Part shown: positions 21,809 through 33,556 of the stretch, one piece after another
Layout: every line of letters begins with the position of its first letter
Position numbering within the stretch: position 1 is the stretch's first letter
Assembly: GCA_030789695.1 (NCBI GenBank)
Contig: CM061142.1
Coordinates: 798,983,258-799,047,257, forward strand
Source: Scilla litardierei
Lineage: Eukaryota; Streptophyta; Magnoliopsida; Asparagales; Asparagaceae
Direction: 5' to 3'
DNA length: 64,000 nucleotides
The notes under the pieces: model-generated
The model's input: only the letters and a program-made list of their open reading frames with translations
What the model was told of the DNA's origin: nothing
Databases searched by the model: none
Translations under genes and position numbers: made by a program

Positions 21809-22450
21809 ATGTTGACATGTACTCTCTTGTGCACATTATATTCTTTTGTGTCTCTGATGTTTTGATTTCGTCGCTCGACGAAAATACTTGGTTAAATAGA
21901 ATTCATTTTATGAAAACATATAATTGTTTTCCATGCACTAAATTAACCAAGAATGTTGATATTGGAGAGTATATTCCATAACTCAATTCGTAAAATTAAT
22001 TTGAGTTTTGATGATTTTATTTTCGACTTTGGTCTCATTGACACGCCTTGATTTCATTCGTATTTTTCTTTGGTGTCATTTGGACCGTGGTCGTATTCTA
22101 CGACTCCCATCCTTTTATTTGAAGCCATTGTTGTTGTCGTTGATCTCCTCCTGCTCTTTTTGCTAATGCCAAAGGGGGAGAGATATAATAATGACATGTG
22201 CTAAATGATAATTTAAGCATTTTTCCAAGAATCTAATTTGATATGTTAGATTCAGGGGGAGTTAAGATATAAAAATTGGATTTCAATTCCTAAATTTCAA
22301 TATTTGATTCTCATTTTATATACTTCACTCATCTGCTTGATGCGTATTATTATTGTTTAATTTGGAATTAATGTGTCATCAATGCAGGGGGAGTAAGTAA
22401 ATTACATTTGAATCATTATTTTTGATTATTATTTATGTTGGTTTGTCATC
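21531..22450 (+). other. SIRE 3' untranslated region
   Basis: Non-coding region between the env-like ORF and the polypurine tract. It contains a TA microsatellite at about 21759-21803 and three short purine-rich GGGGGAG runs (about 22172, 22256, 22387) that resemble the true polypurine tract at 22456. Confidence 0.7.
21759..21803. repeat. (TA)n microsatellite
   Basis: About 22 uninterrupted TA dinucleotides. Confidence 0.97.
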
Positions 22451-22452
22451 AC

Positions 22453-22467
22453 CAAAAAGGGGGAGAA
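22453..22467 (+). other. SIRE polypurine tract
   Basis: CAAAAAGGGGGAGAA-type purine run directly before the TGTTGG start of the right LTR. This is the expected primer for plus-strand DNA synthesis. Confidence 0.9.
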
Positions 22468-24205
22468 TGTTGGATATTGGACTCCCCGGATTTGGTTTTG
22501 GATGATGAACAAACATAAATATATTGTGAACTAACAATTTGTGAGCGCAGTTATGGAGATCGTCACCAAATTCATTTGAACATCCAAAGCAACGTCTCGA
22601 GACTTCTCAAAGCACGTGATCGTATGCCTAAAGCTTCGTTGAAGCTTTTAGACCATTTTAGAAGTCATGAAGATTCGGATCGAAGCTTTCGAAGACAGTT
22701 CGTCAAGTTTTATTTATTGTCTTTTAGCTTCGTTCCGTAGAATGTTAAGCCTTGAGTAGGTCTTACGTTTTAATCTTCATAACGCTCCTATCTTAGAGCT
22801 AGGAACTTGTAAGAAGTCCATACTAACTTTCCCGAAGCATCGCGCTTCGATTCACGACTTCTTGTGCATGTTAGTTGGTTCAAGAAGAAGAACCAACCGA
22901 CTAGATGGTGATCTAGTCAGTCGGCAATGCTTCTTGGACCGACTAGTTTGCTTTCTCAAATCATAGCTCTTTACTGTTTACAGTTAGTCGGTCTACGTTG
23001 ACTCACCGACCGACTAGTTTGTGAACTAGTCGGTCAGTGATCCTTCTTAGACCGACTAGTTGAGCTTCTACTGTACATGCCATGTTACTGTTTGTCGTTA
23101 GTCGGTCCATGTACATTGGTGACCGACTAGTTGATGAACTAGTCGATCAACTTTTGTTCTTGGACCGACTAATTCAATTTGTACTCAGACTATGTGTTTT
23201 ATCTCTTAGTCGGTCTAAGTTAACTCACCGACCGACTAGTTGTGAAACTAGTCGGTTGGCAAGTGTGCTTTGACCGACTAGTTCTGTTAGTCTGAACTTC
23301 GACCTATTCCCTGTTCACCACTTAGTCGGTTCATGTTGATTGACCGACCGACTAGTTGATGAACTAGTCGGTCAGTGGTTGTTCTTTGACCGACTAGTTT
23401 GGTTCAGAATAGAGCCGTTGGAGCTTTAATTTAAACGTTTTTCTCTCTCTCTTTCCTCTAACCTATAAATACTTGTTGAGCTGCATTCATTGCACTCAAG
23501 GCTGATATTAAGACAAGTTTAGAGATCAAAGAGAAATCATTCCCTCTCATTCAAAGCTCATTCATTTCCAATCTTGAATCTCTTCTCACTCTTATTTCAA
23601 AAGAGAGATTCATTGATTGTGAGCCTTCCAAGCCAAGTGCTTGAACCTAGGTCACCATCAACCTCATAGCTCTCCATTGCTGGTCATCTACTTGGAGCTA
23701 GGGTTTGGTGCCTCGTCATCTTCCCCAAAATCATCTTTGCCCTAAATCGTAAGTTTACTCAAGGCATAGGTATTTTGTGGTAAGAACTTTCATTTCAATT
23801 TACTTTGATATTGTAAGTGATTCGCTCTCAGTTGTGAGAGTGTGTTTGTGATCCTGGGTTGTGGGAGTCACAATTTCATTTGTGTATGATTTGACTTGTG
23901 AAGGTTTTTCACAAGTATTTCATAGTGGAAATCTTGAGTTAGGGTTTCTAACTCAAGTATCCGGAAGTGATCCGGGTGGTTGGGACGTAGGATCACCGGG
24001 AATAAGTCGGGGAGACTTGGATGGATCCGAACCTAGTAATATCATTTGTTTGCGATTGTTTATTTGTTGTCAATTATTTACTATTCCGCATTTCCGCATT
24101 AATTGGTAGAGTTTGCAAGGTAATTAGGAATTAGCCTCTTAATTATTTTAAAGTACTATTCACCCCCCCTCTAGTACTTGTGCAGTAGCTTAGCAGGGCA
24201 TTACA
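22468..24205 (+). repeat. SIRE element right LTR
   Basis: Starts TGTTGGATATTGG and ends GCATTACA, followed by the CTGTT target duplication. It is collinear with the left LTR, with about two dozen substitutions and single-base indels. Confidence 0.95.
22870..23400 (+). repeat. Array I in SIRE right LTR: five hairpin units
   Basis: Same five units as at 12709-13240, with a few substitutions, for example CTAGTCAGTC in unit 1 and CTAGTCGATC in unit 3. Confidence 0.95.
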
Positions 24206-24210
24206 CTGTT

Positions 24211-24541
24211 ATGGTGTGCAAATCACGCAGTTACCTATACACAAGTCGATGAAGAATAGTTCAGATCCAATTACAAACCATGACATCAGTTGGCGATGAT
24301 AAAATTGATTTTACTAACAGAATTTACTCTTTATTTTCTAGTCGTATATCATACATACACATGTACACCCGATCATATTACCATACATGCCTAATCCATT
24401 CATATTCTGGTCATATTAACTAGGCCAGATCTCAGATGGATCAGATTCAGGCAGATGAAAACCTGAGTCTACTGGTCTATTGACAATAATGAACCTATCC
24501 AATCCAAAACGACAAAAAAATAGCAATGAACGCAACAACAG
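24211..24541. other. Unassigned spacer between SIRE and gypsy B
   Basis: Sequence with no recognised gene or repeat. It would have been continuous with the DNA left of 12306 before SIRE inserted, and with the DNA right of 48687 before gypsy B inserted. Confidence 0.5.
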
Positions 24542-24762
24542 CGTCACACCCAATCTCCCAAATACCCTGGGTTTTCAAAGTTTCACAGAACAAGTGAAAT
24601 GTGGGGGTTTAACATGCCACGGTATTGCACCAAGCGTAAAATTTAATTTATCACAAGCAGGTCATGACTGCACACACTGGGACAACACAAACAGAAGAAA
24701 AAAGAAAACTACAAGAGCTCCAATCACAACAGTTATAAGAACTATCTATCACAGAGTCATAT
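24542..24762 (-). repeat. Element B 3' LTR, distal 221 bp
   Basis: Matches 46384-46604 of the right LTR, for example ACCCTGGGTTTTCAAAGTTT and AACTACAAGAGCTCCAATCA. Its terminal T is changed to C. It stops at the CATAT where element A inserted and resumes at 39164. Confidence 0.93.
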
Positions 24763-26388
24763 TGTCACGCCCCGCTTCCCAAAGATGGAGGCGAGACGTG
24801 AGAAGGTCCGCACAGACGTGGAGCTGTGAAGCTACACGCCTGATAAGCGTCAATAAATCATATGCAGGTCCCTGTAACCACGAACAGAACAAGATAATAA
24901 CACAAGGAGATACAGAAATAAAATCCCAAATCTCAGCAATGTCAAAAAATTAAAATTAAGTTCAACATCCAGAAAAACCACCAGGCTAAAAGAAAGAGTC
25001 TAGGCCCAAAACATGGCCGACAAAAGCCAACACGACACAAAGTATTGGTGCTACGCACCGACAACTAAAGCAGTCTAAACAACAACACAAACAGTCTCTA
25101 CGACTGATCGCCTGTGTCCTCAAACTCCTCGATTAACGCGGGCTCTGACTCAGCGTCAGCGAACACCACGTCCTTAGCAGCAACCTCAGGCTCAGGATCT
25201 AACATGTGTCACCCAAAAGAATAAAAGGGGCACATGTCAGTAAGTCTAAAAGACTTGGGCAAGGAAACTGAAAGGAAGGTAAACTAACAACCTAGCAGTT
25301 ATAGTATGATGCATAGCATGACAAGTTTAGTATGTGAGTAACAAATAAGGTAAGGTGCAAGTAACAAGTAACAAGTAGCAAGTATGGCATGGATGACAAG
25401 TTTTGCAAGTATAAACACGGACAAGCACAAATCAAGTAAATCATGTCAAGTAAACACGTCGTGCACAGAGATTACGTCTTCTGGCTAGAGTGGCGGATCA
25501 GGCCAACTCGTAAACTCAGGTGATCGCTTATCCCTACCCCTCCACGTGTATCGAGCCAGGGCATTACCCCCGAACACGTATGCTCGCTTCTGGATCACGA
25601 GCCAGAAAGTGTTTTGACACGTATGGCGTAGGGTTATGCCCGCATAACAGGTGCCTAGCCGGATCAAGTAGTACAAGTAATGTAGCGTGTGCTACGAATG
25701 CAACATTCAACATGGATAGCATGGCATGTACAGATAATTCGCGTACCGTTAATTGAATTTAAACATGGCAGATAAGATGCATGGATGACAAGTGCCAATA
25801 ATTAAAAGTGGTCGGATCAAGCTTCGTTGTCAAGCTAGATCCTGAAATTTGCGCCTAGGCGAGTATCATTTCGTCGCCTAGTCTCTTTTACGCCTACAAC
25901 AAGCAAATGGCCTAAAACATGGCCTAAAACCCTAAGTGGCAAGTTTCACTTGCCTAATACCGACGATGACGATCGACGGTAAAACGTCTCACAACTCTAT
26001 TCTACGGAATGGGATCGCTGCCATGGCAAAACAATATCAGTTCTATTAGGGTTTAACAAAAATCACAAAGTGGGTTATGAGAATATTAAAGAGTCGATTT
26101 ACTACCGTATCGTTAGCGGAAGAACGATGCCGAGCAAGCACGACGACGGAAGAATGATCCGGGAAACTATGGCTCAGATCTGGAAACGGTGAGAAAATCT
26201 GGAGAAATGGGATTTTGGGGGGTTTTGGGGGTTGGAGGCGGCCTAAAGCATGAAGGCCGGCCTAAATGGAGGGTGAGAGGGGCTCCGGGGATGAAGGAAT
26301 GGCTTGGGGAGTGTTGGGGAAGATCAGAGCTCCAAGGGGAAAGGAAATGGCCAAGAGAAGTGAAAGAAGGAAAAGAAAACGATTGGCG

Positions 26389-26400
26389 TATAAATAGGAA
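26389..26400 (-). promoter_or_regulatory. Likely LTR A TATA region
   Basis: In the sense (minus) direction CCTATTTATAC follows array I by about 50 bp and precedes a long pyrimidine-rich leader. This is the same layout as the SIRE LTR. Copies lie near 31800 and 38420. On the opposite strand it also reads TATAAATAG, so direction rests on context. Confidence 0.5.
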
Positions 26401-26441
26401 AAGTTGCGACGGCTGGGCGAAACCTAGGGTTTCGGGGGCGA

Positions 26442-26858
26442 TTAGTCGGTCAAAGAAGAGTTGTTGACATACTAGTTTAAGAACTAGTCGGTCGGTCGAC
26501 CAACTGTGACCGACTAACACCAAACAGTAACTCAGGTCGTCAAAATGGTCAATGAATTAGTCGGTTAAAGAACAATGGCTGACCGACTAGTTTGCAACCT
26601 AGTCGGTCAAAAAACTTTCTTAGACCGACTAACGATAAACAGTAACTTAGGTAAAATTAATCGAAGGAACTAGTCGGTCTGAGAAAAAGTTCTGACCGAC
26701 TAGTTTCACATCTAGTCGGTCGGTGGTTGTTCTTAGACCGACTAAGAGTAAACAGTAACGTCTGAATTATTGATTCAATGAACTAGTCGGTTCCAGTAGA
26801 GTACCTGACCGACTAGATTAGAATCTAGTCGGTTGGTCCCCCTACTTGAACCAACTAA
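26442..26858 (-). repeat. Array I in LTR A1: four hairpin units
   Basis: Four units, period about 111-116 bp, each AGTCGGT, GACCGACTAG, loop, CTAGTCGGTC, GACCGACTA. Linkers read GTTACTGTTT-TCGTTAG in the sense direction, the same as in the SIRE arrays. One site in unit 1 has lost a base pair pattern (GTTGACATACTAG), which is a mutation private to this LTR. Confidence 0.93.
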
Positions 26859-27126
26859 AGCGCACGAAAAGTACCGAATTGAAGCGCGAAGCTTCGGGAA
26901 GATTTCTATAGCTTCTAAGATCACTCTAACTCTAAAATATGAGCGATTTGAAGTTCGTCATGAGTGACTTACTCCAAACCCAACGATCTAAGGAAGAAGC
27001 TAGAAAATCACAACGAAACGAACGAAAACGAAAGCTACGGAGACGAAAACCACACATAAGGAGAAAATCCACCAAAACATATATATAATATAGATAATCC
27101 AAATACATGAAAAACCAGTCGTTACA

Positions 27127-30100
27127 TCCTCCCCAACTTAAGAAAAATTCTGTCCTCGGAATTTCCCAACACTCATGTGTCCGGGAACAAAAGTGGGTAG
27201 CGCTCTCGCATCTCATCCTCTCTCTCCCAAGTAGACTCTCCTGGCGAGCCGTGTCACCACATCACCCTCACAAGATTGACAACCTTGTTCCAGAGAGACT
27301 TCTGACACCTGTCCAGAATCCGCACTGGCTGTTGGTCATACGTCATATTAGGAGAAATCCACAGCATGAGATGGATCGCTGATGTATCGACGAAGCTGCG
27401 ACACATGGAAAACGTTGTGAACTCCTTCCAAAGATGGCGGCAAGGCTAAGCGGTAGGCTACCTCGCCAACTCTCTCCAGAATGTCAAACGGTCCAATGTA
27501 TCGCGGGCTCAACTTCCCTCGCTTCCCAAAGCGAATCACTCCACGATTCGGGGAAATCTTCAAGAACACATGGTCGCCAGGCTGAAACTCCAAAGGACGG
27601 CGTTTAGCATCCGCCCAATGCTTAAAACGGTCCTGAGCAATCCTCAACCTCTCCCGAATGTTCCTGACAACATCCACGGCCTCCACAATCATCTCAGGTC
27701 CCAACAGCTCCCGATCACCAATATCATCCCAACTCAATGGCGATCGACATTTCCTCCCATACAGCGCGGCGAAAGGCGCCATGCCGATACTCGCATGGAA
27801 GCTGTTGTTGTAAGAGAACTCCACCAGATGTAGATGGTCCTCCCACGAACCCTTGAAATCCAACATGCACGCCCTCAGCATGTCCTCCAAGATCTGAATC
27901 GTCCTCTCGGATTGGCCATCTGTCTGCAGATGGTACGCCGTGCTGAAACTCAGACACGTACCCAAACTCTTATGCAAACTCTGCCAGAACTGAGATGTGA
28001 ACCTCGTGTCTCTGTCTGACACAATACTAACAGGGACTCTGTGAAGTCGTACGATCTCCTGCACGATTCACGTTACATCACTATCTATCTAGAAAAAAGA
28101 AATAGAAACGGAGAGTAAAAGAATTTACCTCCATGTATCTCCTCGCTAGCGCCTCAGTGGACTGTCCTACTCGGAATGGAATAAAGTGCACGGATTTGGT
28201 CAATCGATCTACGATCACCCAAATAGCGTCATTCTGCTTCGGACTTCGAGGTAGTCCAGTCACAAAGTCCATAGTGATGTGTTGCCACTTCCACTCCGGA
28301 ATCGGAATCGGTTGTAGCAACCCTGCCGTACGCTGATGCTCCGCCTTTACCTGCTGGCAAACCAGGCACTTGGCCATACTCTGAGCCACACTCCTCTTCA
28401 TACCATGCCACCAAAAATTCAGACGAAGATCCTTGTACATCTTGGTGCCACCAGGATGCACAGAATACGGCGAACTGTGTGCCTCCACCAGCAACTCCTC
28501 TCTAATATCCCCAACTGGCACACACAACCTGGCTCCAAACCTCAGCGAACCATCCTCATGAATCAAGAAGTCAGTCTGCAGACCGGCTTCTACCTGCTCC
28601 TGAATCTTCACAAACTTCGGGTCTCCAGCCTGACCAGCCTTGATCTGATCCACGATCATCGACTGTATCTGCATACACATCAACGAAGAAGCCTCCCCAG
28701 GAAGAACAATCTCAATTCCAGACTCGCAAAAATCCTGCTGCAATCTCCACTGCGAAGTCAACAACATCACCGCTGGAAGCCTACTCAGCGCATCAGGAAC
28801 CACATTCACCTTGCCAGGGTGATACTGCAAATCAATCTCATAATCCGCCATGAGCTCCAACCATCGACGCTGTCGCATGTTGAGCTCTTTCTGAGTAAAA
28901 ATATACTTCAAGCTTTTATGATCAGTGAAGATCTTCACTTTCTCACTCATCCGGAAGTGCCTCCAAATCTTGAGCGTAAACACGACAGCAGCCAACTCCA
29001 AGTCATGAGTCGGGTAATTCTTCTCATGAGTCTTGAGCTGACGTGAAGCATATGCCACAACATGCCCGTGCTGATGCAACACACAACCGAGACCCTTGCC
29101 AGAAGCATCGCAAAAGTCTCAAATCCTCCGTTGCGATCAGGCACAACAAGAATAGGGGCAGTCGTCAATCTCTCCCTCAGAACACCGAAGGCATTCTCAC
29201 AATCACGCGACCAAACAAAAGGTACATCCTTCCGCGTCAATCTGGTCATCGGCTCAGCAATACGGGAAAAATCCTTAATGAAGCGCCGATAGTAACCATC
29301 AAGCCCAAGGAAACTCCGGATCTCAGATGCTGACTGCGGAATAGGCCACTCTCTGATGGCCTTGATCTTCTCGGGATCCACTGAAATACCATCATCAGTT
29401 ACCACATGCCCGAGAAAAGCAACTCTGTCCAGCCAAAACTCGCACTTCGAAAACTTGGCATACAAACGATGCTTCCTCAAAACCTCCAATATTGTCCTCA
29501 AGTGCGAGACATGCTCCTCCTCCGACTTTGAATAGATCAGAATGTCGTCAATAAAGATAACGACAAACTTATCTAAAAAGTCATAGAAAATCAGATTCAT
29601 CAGATTCATGAAAACTGCGGGTGCATTGGTTACACGGAAGGGCATAACTACGAACTCGTAGTGTCCATACTTCGTCCTGAATGCTGTCTTCGGGACATCT
29701 TCCTTCTTCACCTTCAGCTGATGATAACCACTCCTCAGATCCAACTTCGAAAACACCCCCGAACCTCCAAGCTGATCAAAAATATCATCAATGTGAGGCA
29801 ACTGGTATTTATTCTTGATGGTCACCACATTCAGCTCCCAATAGTCCATGCACATACGACGTGAACCATCCTTCTTCTTCACCAGCAAGACCGGTGCTCC
29901 CCACGGAGACACACTAGGATTGATATAAACCTTCTGCAAAAGCTCATCCAGCTGCTTCCGTAATTCCTCCAACTCAGCGGGTGCCATACGATAGGGCGCT
30001 TTCGAAATCGGCTGCGCTCCCGGAATAAGATCAATCGAAAATTCGAGAGCTCGATCGGGTGGTAATCCAGACATCTCCTCGGGGAAGACGTCATCGAAGT

Positions 30101-30217
30101 CCTGCACTACCGCTGGCCTCTCCAGCTCCATCTGCATAGCCACAATCTCCACCGGTCTGGCCCAAAATCTGACAGGGCCAAGCGAACTGCTACCTCGGCT
30201 AAACTCAAATACTGGAT
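27127..30217 (-). pseudogene. pol: Element A internal region 1: Pol without gag and protease
   Basis: Encodes, from right to left, RT (about 30152-29100, catalytic FIDDILIYS near 29540), RNase H (about 29080-28780), integrase zinc domain (about 28400), the integrase core split by an intron (28059-28128), and the C-terminal GPY/chromodomain-like region to about 27173. A small deletion near 29115 shifts the frame between RT and RNase H. Relative to region 2, 17 bases are missing near 27346. The 5' part (gag, the intron and protease) is absent: at 30218 the sequence jumps into LTR A2 at a shared GTCCG. RNase H and integrase exons are open, so this copy is better preserved there than region 2. 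Confidence 0.92.
28059..28128 (-). other. Intron in integrase core, element A copy 1
   Basis: 70 bp. In the sense direction the donor reads ATGGAG|GTAAAT and the acceptor GTGCAG|GAG, with a TTCTATTTC-TTTTTTC pyrimidine tract inside. Retained, the frame stops within it after LDR. Removal restores the spacing between the first and second catalytic aspartates usual in gypsy integrases. It is present in copy 2 and, decayed, in element B. Confidence 0.85.
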
Positions 30218-32537
30218 GTCCGCACAGACATGGAGCTGTGAAGCTACACGCCTGATAAGCGTCAATAAATCATATGCAGGTCCCTGTAACCACGAACAGA
30301 ACAAGATAATAACACAAGGAAATACAGAAATAAAATCCCAAATCTCAGCAATGTCCAAACATTAAAATTAAGTTCAACATCCAGAAAAGCCACCATGCTA
30401 AAAGAAAGAGTCTAGGCCCAAAACATGGCCGACAAAAGCCAACACGGCACAAAGTATTGGTGCTACGCACTGACAACTAAAGCAGTCTAAACAACAACAC
30501 AAACAGTCTCTACGACTGATCGCCCGTGTCCTCAAACTCCTCGATGAACGCGGGCTCTGACTCAGTGTCAGCGAACACCACGTCCTCAGCAGCAACCTCA
30601 GGCTCAGGATCTAACATGTGTCACCCAAAAGAGTAAAAGGGGCACATGTCAGCAAGTCTAAAAGACTTGAGCAAGGAAACTGAAAGGAAGGTAAACTAAC
30701 AACCTAGCAGTTATAGTATGATGCATAGCATGACAAGTTTAGTATGTGAGTAACAAATAAGGTAAGGTGCAAGTAACAAGGAACAAGTAGCAAGTATGGC
30801 ATGGATGACAAGTTTTGCAAGTATAAACACGGACAAGCACAAGTCAAGTAAATCACGTCAAGTAAACACGTCGTGCACAGAGATTACGTCTTCTGGCTAG
30901 AGTGGCTGATCAGGCCAACTCGTAAACTCAGGTGATCGCTTATTCCTACCCCTCCACGTGTATCGAGCCATGGCATTACCCCCGAACACGTATGCTTGCT
31001 TCTGGATCACGAGCCAGGAAGTGTTTTGACACGTATGGCGTAGGGTTATGCCCGCATAACGGGTGCCTAGCCGGATCAAGTAGTACAAGTAATGTAGCGT
31101 GTGCTACGAATGCAACATTCAACATGGATAGCAAGGCATGTACAGATAATTCGCGTACCGTTAATTGAATTTAAACATGGCAGATAAGATGCATGGATGA
31201 CAAGTGCCAATAATTAAAAGTGGTCGGATCAAGCTTCGTTGTCAAGCTAGATCCTGAAATTTGCGCCTAGGCGAGTATCATTTCGTCGCCTAGTCTCTTT
31301 TACGCCCACAACAAGCAAATGGCCTAAAACATGGCCTAAAACCCTAAGTGGCAAGTTTCACTTGCCTAATACCGACGATGACGATCGACGGTAAAACGTC
31401 TCACAACTCTATTCTACGGAATGGGATCACTGCCATGGCAAAACAATATCAGTTCTATTAGGGTTTACCAAAAATCACAAAGTGGGTTATGAGATTATTA
31501 AAGAATCGATTTACTACCGTATCGTTAGTGGAAGAAAGATGCCGAGCAAGCACGGCGACGGAAGAATGATCCAGGAAACTATGGCTCAGATCTGGAAACG
31601 GTGAGAAAATGTGGAGAAATGGGATTTTGGGGGTTTTGGGGGTTGGAGGCGGCCTGAAGCATGAAGGCCGGCCTAAATGGAGGGTGAGAGGGGCTCCGGG
31701 GATGAAGGAATGGCTTGGGGAGTGTTGGGGAAGATCAGAGCTCCAAGGGGAATGGAAATGGCCAAGAGAAGTGAAAGAAGGAAAAGAAAACAATTGGGGT
31801 ATAAATAGGAAAAGTTGCGGCGGCTGGGCGAAACCTAGGGTTTTGGGGGCGATTAGTCGGTCAAAGAAGAGTTGTTGACCGACTAGTTTAAGAACTAGTC
31901 GGTCGGTCGACCAACTGTGACCGACTAACACCAAACAGTAACTCAGGTCGTCAAAATGGTCAATGAATTAGTCGGTTAAAGAACAATGGCTGACCGACTA
32001 GTTTGCAACCTAGTCGGTCGAAAAACTTTCTTAGACCGACTAACGATAAACAGTAACTTAGGTAAAATTAATCGAAGGAACTAGTCGGTCTGAGAGCAAG
32101 TTCTGACCGACTAGTTTCACATCTAGTCGGTCGGTGGTTGTTCTTAGACCGACTAAGAGTAAATAGTAACTTCTGAATTATTGATTCAATGAACTAGTCG
32201 GTTCCAGTAGAGTACCTGACCGACTAGATTGGAATCTAGTCGGTTGGTCCCCCTACTTGAACCAACTAAAGTGCACGAAAAGTACCGAATTGAAGCGCGA
32301 AGCTTCGGGAAGATTTCTATAGCTTCTAAGATCACTCTAACTCTAAAATATGAGCGATTTGAAGTTCGTCATGAGTGACTTACTCCAAACCCAACGATCT
32401 AAGGAAGAAGCTTGAAAATCACAACGAAACGAATGAAAACGAAAGCTATGGAGACGGAAACCACACATAAGGAGAAAATCCACCAAAACATATATATAAT
32501 ATAGATAATCCAAATACATGAAAAACCAGTCGTTACA
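30218..32537 (-). repeat. LTR A2 (middle LTR, first 43 bp deleted)
   Basis: Starts at the GTCCG that corresponds to 36840 of LTR A3 and ends CGTTACA at 32537. It is fused directly to pol sequence equivalent to 35642. Otherwise it is collinear with A1 and A3. Array I lies at 31852-32269. Confidence 0.93.
31852..32269 (-). repeat. Array I in LTR A2: four hairpin units
   Basis: Same four units as in A1. Unit 1 has the intact inner hairpin GACCGACTAGTT-TAAG-AACTAGTCGGTC. Confidence 0.93.
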
Positions 32538-32583
32538 TCCTCCCCAACTTAAGAAAAATTCTGTCCTCGGAATTTCCCAACAC

Positions 32584-33486
32584 TCACGTGTCCGGGAACA
32601 AAAGTGGGCAGCGCTCTCGCATCTCATCCTCTCTCTCCCAAGTAGACTCTCCTGGCGAGCCGTGTCGCCACATCACCCTCACAAGATTGACAACCTTCTT
32701 CCGGAGCGACTTCTGACACCTGTCCAGAATTCGCACTGGCTGATGGTCATACGTCATATCAGGACGAACGGTAATCTCCGAGAAATCCACAGCATGAGAT
32801 GGATCTCTGATGTATCGACGAAGCTGCGAAACATGAAAAACATTGTGAACTCCTTCCAAAGATGGCGGCAAGGCTAAGTGGTAGGCTACCTCGCCAACTC
32901 TCTCCAGAATGTCAAACGGTCCAATGTATCGCGGGCTCACCTTCCCTCGCTTCCCAAAGCGAATCACTCCACGATTCGGGGAAATCTTCAAGAACACATG
33001 GTCGCCAAGCTAAAACTCCAAAGGACGGCGTTTAGCATCTGCCCAATGCTTAAAATGGTCCTGAGCAATCCTCAACCTCTCCCGAATGTTCCTGACAACA
33101 TCCACGGCCTCCACAATCATCTCAGGTCCCAACAGCTCCCGATCACCAACGTCATCCCAACTCAATGGCGATCGACATTTCCTCCCATACAGCGCGGCGA
33201 AAGGCGCCATGCCGATACTCGCCCGGAAGCTGTTGTTGTAAGAGAACTCCACCAGATGTAGATGGTCCTCCCACGAACCCTTGAAATCCAACATGCATGC
33301 CCTCAGCATGTCCTCCAAGATCTGAATCTTCCTCTCAGACTGGCCATCTGTCTGCGGATGGTACGCCGTGCTGAAACTCAGACGCGTACCCAAACTCTTC
33401 TGCAAACTCTGCCAGAACTGAGATGTGAACCTCATGTCTCTGCCCGACACGATACTCACAGGGACTCCGTGAAGTCGTACGATCTC
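32584..33486 (-). pseudogene. pol: Element A copy 2: integrase catalytic half and chromodomain-like tail
   Basis: Third coding exon. It opens with [11 protein letters not shown], carries the second catalytic aspartate in the D-x-R-F-T-S context and the glutamate in T-D-G-Q-S-E-R. It continues through the GPY/F region (SPRYIGPFDIL-RVGEVAY), then a tail with LVRVMW and STWEREDEMRE, as in Tekay/Del chromodomains. It ends at a stop at 32584. One in-frame stop (CAG to TAG) lies near 33012. If spliced to the preceding exon it would complete the DDE core. Confidence 0.9.
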
Positions 33487-33556
33487 CTGCACGATTCACG
33501 TTACATCACTATCTATCTCGAAAAAGGAAATATAAACGGAGAGTAAAAGAATTTAC
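33487..33556 (-). other. Intron in integrase core, element A copy 2
   Basis: 70 bp, same ends as in copy 1: donor GAG|GTAAAT and acceptor GTGCAG|GAG. A few internal substitutions separate it from copy 1 without touching the splice sites. Confidence 0.85.

Larger units (their letters stand above)
12306..24205 (+). mobile_element. SIRE/Maximus-type Ty1/copia retrotransposon, nearly full length
   Basis: This is an 11.9-kb element with LTRs of 1739 and 1738 bp, both starting TGTTGG. It is flanked by a perfect 5-bp target duplication CTGTT at 12301-12305 and 24206-24210. It has a tRNA-iMet primer site, gag, a copia-order pol (protease, integrase, RT, RNase H), a long 3' ORF of the env-like type and a polypurine tract. 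The large size, long LTRs and extra 3' ORF are the hallmarks of the SIRE/Maximus lineage. By eye the LTRs differ at roughly two dozen positions (about 1.5%), mostly transitions, so insertion was fairly recent. Gag and the env-like ORF are open, but pol carries five stops. Confidence 0.95.
24763..27126 (-). repeat. LTR A1 (3' outer LTR)
   Basis: 2364 bp, from TGTCACGCCCCG to CGTTACA in plus orientation. It is collinear with LTR A3. Small open frames within it have no protein resemblance. The sense direction is right to left. Confidence 0.93.

Noticed and set aside
24480..24953. 157-codon plus-strand frame near 24.5 kb
   Set aside because: It spans the junction of LTR B and LTR A, so it was created by the insertion.
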